A stretch of 64,000 bases of DNA from Talpa occidentalis (taxonomy: Eukaryota; Chordata; Mammalia; Eulipotyphla; Talpidae). Positions within the stretch are counted from its first letter, which is position 1, and each line of letters begins with the position of its first letter. Position numbers and translations under genes: made by a program. The stretch is taken from positions 70,539,683 to 70,603,682 of the forward strand of contig NW_023601433.1 of assembly GCF_014898055.3 (NCBI RefSeq), given 5' to 3'. The notes below the pieces were generated by a model that did no database searches, had not been told where the DNA came from, and saw only the letters and a program-made list of their open reading frames with translations. Of the stretch, positions 1-64,000 are shown in pieces.

Positions 1-551
1 TCTCCTCCATCTTCCTTATCAAATAACCCCAGAGATTTTCATTGTTTTCTTCAAAACAAACACTTGTAGCGTCCTTTGAATGTTCATTGAGTTCATTATT
101 GCTCCAATATTGATGTAAGGATCATATTAATTCACTTATGAGTCTCTAGTCTATGGATAGTTCCATATCCAGGAACAGCTTCTGGCTACCTGCCTTTTGC
201 AACAATTGCCCACCATGCACTCCCACCAGTTAACTCACCATCTATTTGCTCAGTTATTTAACCCTCATTTACCTGCATCACTAATTCATTGCAATTGGAA
301 AAATAAGATAATTGTAGCCATAAAACCCTTACAGTAGATTTGAAATTTAGTGAACATTTTTAATATGACAAATATTTAGCACAAGTGCACTACCTTCAGT
401 CAATTAGCTAAAAGACGTGATTTAGTCATCCCTAAATATCTGTCCACGGAACTTTTTTTCAAAATCCTTGTTATGTGTTCACCTTAAAATAAGGGAAATG
501 ATGACCCCAGTTTAAATGGGAAAGGGGTGTCATTAAGAATTGATATTTCAG

Positions 552-814
552 TGCCTCCTCAGTGGCGTAGTGGGTTGAGCACAGCGCTGTGAAGCTGTCT
601 GCAGTCTGTGCAGCGTGGGTTCGATTCCTGGCCAGCCAGAGAGAAACCCACATGGCGCAACAGACCTCTCCTGCCGCCCGCTGCTCCCCTCAGCAGTGTA
701 TTTCGGTCCTTCTGCCTGCTCTGCTGCCTGCTCTGTCTCTGGTGAATTCTGTCACCCTCCTACGCCTCTGGCCTGTACCCCAGTGCTTGTATAAATAAAT
801 AAATCTTTAAAAAA
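552..814 (+). mobile_element. tRNA-headed SINE, older subtype, full length
   Basis: The head GCCTCCTCAGTGGCGTAG leads to box B GGTTCGATTCC, the body motif CTCCCCTCAGCAGTGTA and an AAATAAATAAATCTTTAA tail. It is flanked by near-identical 14-bp duplications, AATTGATATTTCAG (538-551) and AATTGATGTTTCAG (815-828). It has the older 3' body ending CCTCTGGCCTGTACCCC. Confidence 0.9.
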
Positions 815-1149
815 AATTGATGTTTCAGACTCCACTCAGAAAATGTAGAAAGGGCAAAGAAAGTATAACCATACTTTCTCATACGTACTCTATCATTAGT
901 TTTTCTATCAAGAATATCTTCTTTTTTCCTATTGACTTAAAGGCAAGCAGCTTAGACTTTGAGTTGGAAAAACCCAAGAAGGATTGACAATCTGGTTTTT
1001 GTTGTTGTTTTTTTTTTTGTTCTCACTTATTCAGACAGTACATTATATTACTGAGTATGTACTGTGCACAATAGAATGCTTAATAAACTGCCATCAGATT
1101 TCACAAGTCTCTTAGGAGAATCACTGGTAACTTTGAAGAACTCTCTGCC

Positions 1150-1505
1150 ATTCACAACGCTGCCCATGTCTGCAGATCCTCCATATAGACCCTCAGTATA
1201 ATTTAGTGACCTTGACTTATTTCACACAATTTCTCCTCTAAGAAGCATTTCCTGATTTCCTCTAGGCAATTAGCATCTGTCCTGTGTGCTATCACTGTAT
1301 TTTGTTCCTCTCCCTCTAATGACCTTGCCACATTTTTAAGCTACCCACTTAGATGTCTTTCTCCTTAACTAGACAATAAGTAAGTCCAGGCACTGAATGT
1401 GCCCCCTGCCCCCCCCCACTTGTCATTATACTTTTCACCTCTTATATCTTACTATAACTATAGTGTCTAGCAGATGTTAGTACATACTAACTCTTGGATA
1501 AAGAG
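1150..1505 (+). repeat. L2 LINE fragment
   Basis: GAAGCATTTCCTGATTTCC, CTAGACAATAAGTAAGTCC and GTGTCTAGCAGATGTTAGTA follow the L2 3' end order, with heavy decay. Confidence 0.6.
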
Positions 1506-2746
1506 AAACTTTATACTATGCTCAATGCATTGATACAAATGTGACACATCAGAAATGGACACATTCTGTTAAACTCAGTGTAGACAAAGAGCCAATATTA
1601 TTTTCAGAAATTGTTAACCTTATTTATTCCCTACCATATCTTAGCATCCTTGGGAAATATCTTTTTGATTGAATGCAACAAAATAAATTGTCAAATTATT
1701 GTCTCAGCAGGATTAACAATACTGATTAGAAATGACATTGCTTAAGTGAAGGTATAAATTTCTTCTGTTTTCTGTTTTTCTGTATCCCCAATGACAGCCC
1801 AATTCTGACCAATTTTCTCATAATCAAGATCCTCTGAATCTCAGGGTTGGAAGGGTTTTGGAAAGTTCTGTAACCCAAACTCATGTCAAGAGCATAAATT
1901 ATTCTTGAACATGTACAATTAAACATCTCTGATAAAAATAATTATATTTTTCAATGCAGTCTATTCTGTCTGTGATAAACCTCACTGTGGCAAGTGCTTT
2001 CTCATACCAACCTGAAATCTATTTCTCCCTTAATTTGACCAATCAATCCTAAGACTTTTGTCCTTTATGACCACTGAAAACTAGTTTAACCCCTTTCACG
2101 AGGCTCATTAGACATCCTAATTTTGTTCAGATGCCCCTCCTCTGATGCTCGCTCAGGTGTGCTCACTCTCCTTATCCTTTCTCATGACTCTCTGGTTGAA
2201 CATGTCGAGAGTGTGATATGCATTAGTAAGTCTGCTGTACAAACTCAGAAAACATTGACTGTCAAGGAATGTAAACATCCTCAGTGCATTAGCCTTCTCA
2301 AATGGGTTAGCAGTTTTGGCACGTAGAAAGAAATAGACCAATTAAGAAGCCTTTAAAAGCACTAGTGAAGGAAAACTGAAAAGTTTGTTTCAATTTTAGA
2401 TAAGCATTAAAGCTGTAATGATTTCATTGTCATTTATCTTTAGCTACTGAATTGTAAAGGAGCATTTGCAGTAGAAGCAGCATTTAATTATCACTGCTCT
2501 AGCGCATTGCAGGGAGAGGAGGGCAGTAGTATTTACTTCGGAGTTGGCCTCACTACAGCATAATCACTCACAGACATGTGCATTTGCACAAACATTCATT
2601 TCACCTAATGTCGTTTAACATTTTTGAAATGTTTCTCAGGCTGAGCATTTGTAAGGAATATACTGTCATGTTCAAGTGATTTTCAGGTATGTGACTAATA
2701 ATTTCAAAACTCTTAGTAAGACTGTGTTCTATTTTTGCCAGTACAG

Positions 2747-62920
<60,174 letters not shown>

Positions 62921-64000
62921 GTAATGTTTTCGTGTCATTTTCAAGAAAAAAGTTAATAGTTTTAACCTTTGAAAATGATTGAAAATAGCAAGGCTTTTTA
63001 TGCTACAGAATCTGTAGCCTGACATACGGCAAGCAAATTGGTAAACTCATACAGATTTCCTTCTTCAGCAAACTTAAACAGTTTTGCTCTTATGAAGATT
63101 TCTTTTATGAAATTCAGGAAATAGTCATCTTGAGAATTTATCCCAAAATGGATGAAATTTATAATGAAAAATCTTCAAATAGTATTGAAAACAGATCAGT
63201 ATATTCTCCCTTCTTTCTCACTACCAAATATAGCCACAAAACTTTAGAGAATCATAATGATCTAAATAGGATGCTGTTTTTCTAATTTTCAATTCTGCTT
63301 CAGTTGTAAACTTAAAATTTATCCAGAGTGAAATATTTGCCATTATTATTAGATTTGTTATATGTGTTTGGCTATGGTATATTAGATTTGAGAAACTTTG
63401 AGAGCTATTTTTTAATCCTGTAGAGACTAAAAATAACATATCATAACCAATTTTGAATATCACAGGTGACGGCTTGGAGAAAGAATGCTCCTCAGGTATC
63501 CCCAGAGTTTTGCAAGATGAGATTAAGGAAATAAACAGGACTTAGGGGTACACTAAGTGTTTCACTGGAGGGATGGAGAAAAGAATCAAGCGAAGGCCAA
63601 GAAGTTCTCTTAGGTGGACCACTTGTAAATAACCATTACACATCATAGATGGAGACAAACTTCCACCTTGGCCAAGAAATATATAGTTGTTTCTAAGTGG
63701 GAGGAGACTTCATAATATTTAGATAAGTTAGTCCTATGACAATTCATGTCATAAATACCTATTTTAGACTGACTGCCCTACATGCACAGTAATCCATATT
63801 TACTTTAGTAGTAAGGGAAATTTTGGAACATTAAAAAGATTTGCATTTTATTCACACCATTTTCTTTTAGATGTCCACAAAGATGAATTTCATCAAGCCG
63901 AAATCTCATAATTTATGGTCTGAAACACATGCCTAACTTCAAATAGAGTTTTACTTGTAAAAAGGCCCTTTTTGTTCCAGTTCTGCATGATATTTAAGTT
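62921..64000 (+). other. Start of the intron after window exon 18
   Basis: I looked for the next exon, expected to start with VFLKYYHVEQ, and did not find it. No repeat I can name is present either. Confidence 0.7.

Larger units (their letters stand above)
1..2746 (+). other. Intron upstream of window exon 1 (partial)
   Basis: Upstream kinase-domain exons are not present. Apart from the SINE at 552-814 and an L2 piece at about 1150-1505, I see only unclassified AT-rich sequence. The last 70 bp before the exon are open in the exon's frame but are intronic. Confidence 0.8.

Noticed and set aside
2676..2746. Extension of window exon 1 upstream, since the frame stays open from an ATG at 2676
   Set aside because: The kinase sequence match begins exactly at the acceptor TACAG; the upstream residues do not fit the kinase family.

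Overview
This is an intron-rich, AT-rich stretch of a placental mammal genome. It holds 18 consecutive internal coding exons of one gene on the + strand, MYO3A (unconventional myosin-IIIA, a kinase-myosin fusion of sensory cells). The exons start at the C-terminal end of the kinase domain (2747-2902), cross the kinase-motor linker (15176-15275) and cover almost the whole myosin head up to the converter (62809-62920). All have AG/GT borders, join in phase, and give about 771 residues with no stop. The start codon, most of the kinase, the IQ motifs and the tail lie outside the window. I see no second protein-coding gene and no RNA gene.

The rest is intron filled with transposable elements. The most telling is a tRNA-headed SINE of about 265-320 bp, with 14 recognisable copies plus fragments. 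It has a 5' GGCCTCCC..GGTGGCGCAG head, a box B GGTTCGATCCC, a body with GCTCCCCTCAGCAGTGTA, and a TGTATAAATAAATAAATCTTTAAAA tail (given here as a description of its parts). The head resembles cetartiodactyl tRNA-derived SINEs (CHR, PRE-1), but the body is neither of those, nor Alu, SINEC or ERE. My best guess is a camelid (Vic-1-type SINE), held with moderate confidence. Many copies have clean target-site duplications, so the family was active recently.

Layout: 1-2746, upstream intron with one SINE and an L2. 2747-2902, last kinase exon. 2903-15175, a 12.3-kb intron with L2, MIR, SINE and L1 pieces and a GATA microsatellite. 15176-21218, five exons carrying the linker, purine-binding loop, P-loop and switch I. 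21219-31865, introns rich in antisense L1 with two exons only 87 bp apart. 31866-39296, three exons ending with switch II. 39297-50521, an 11.2-kb intron with nested transposons. 50522-62920, seven exons covering the relay, loop 2, the SH helices and the converter. 62921-64000, start of the next intron.

I found no novel gene system. The unusual material is in the repeats: SINEs that seem to carry extra 3' sequence between the A-tail and the duplication, a SINE and two L1 copies with inverted 5' parts, a DNA transposon split by an L1 with matching duplications, and several short perfect hairpins that look like template-switch scars.
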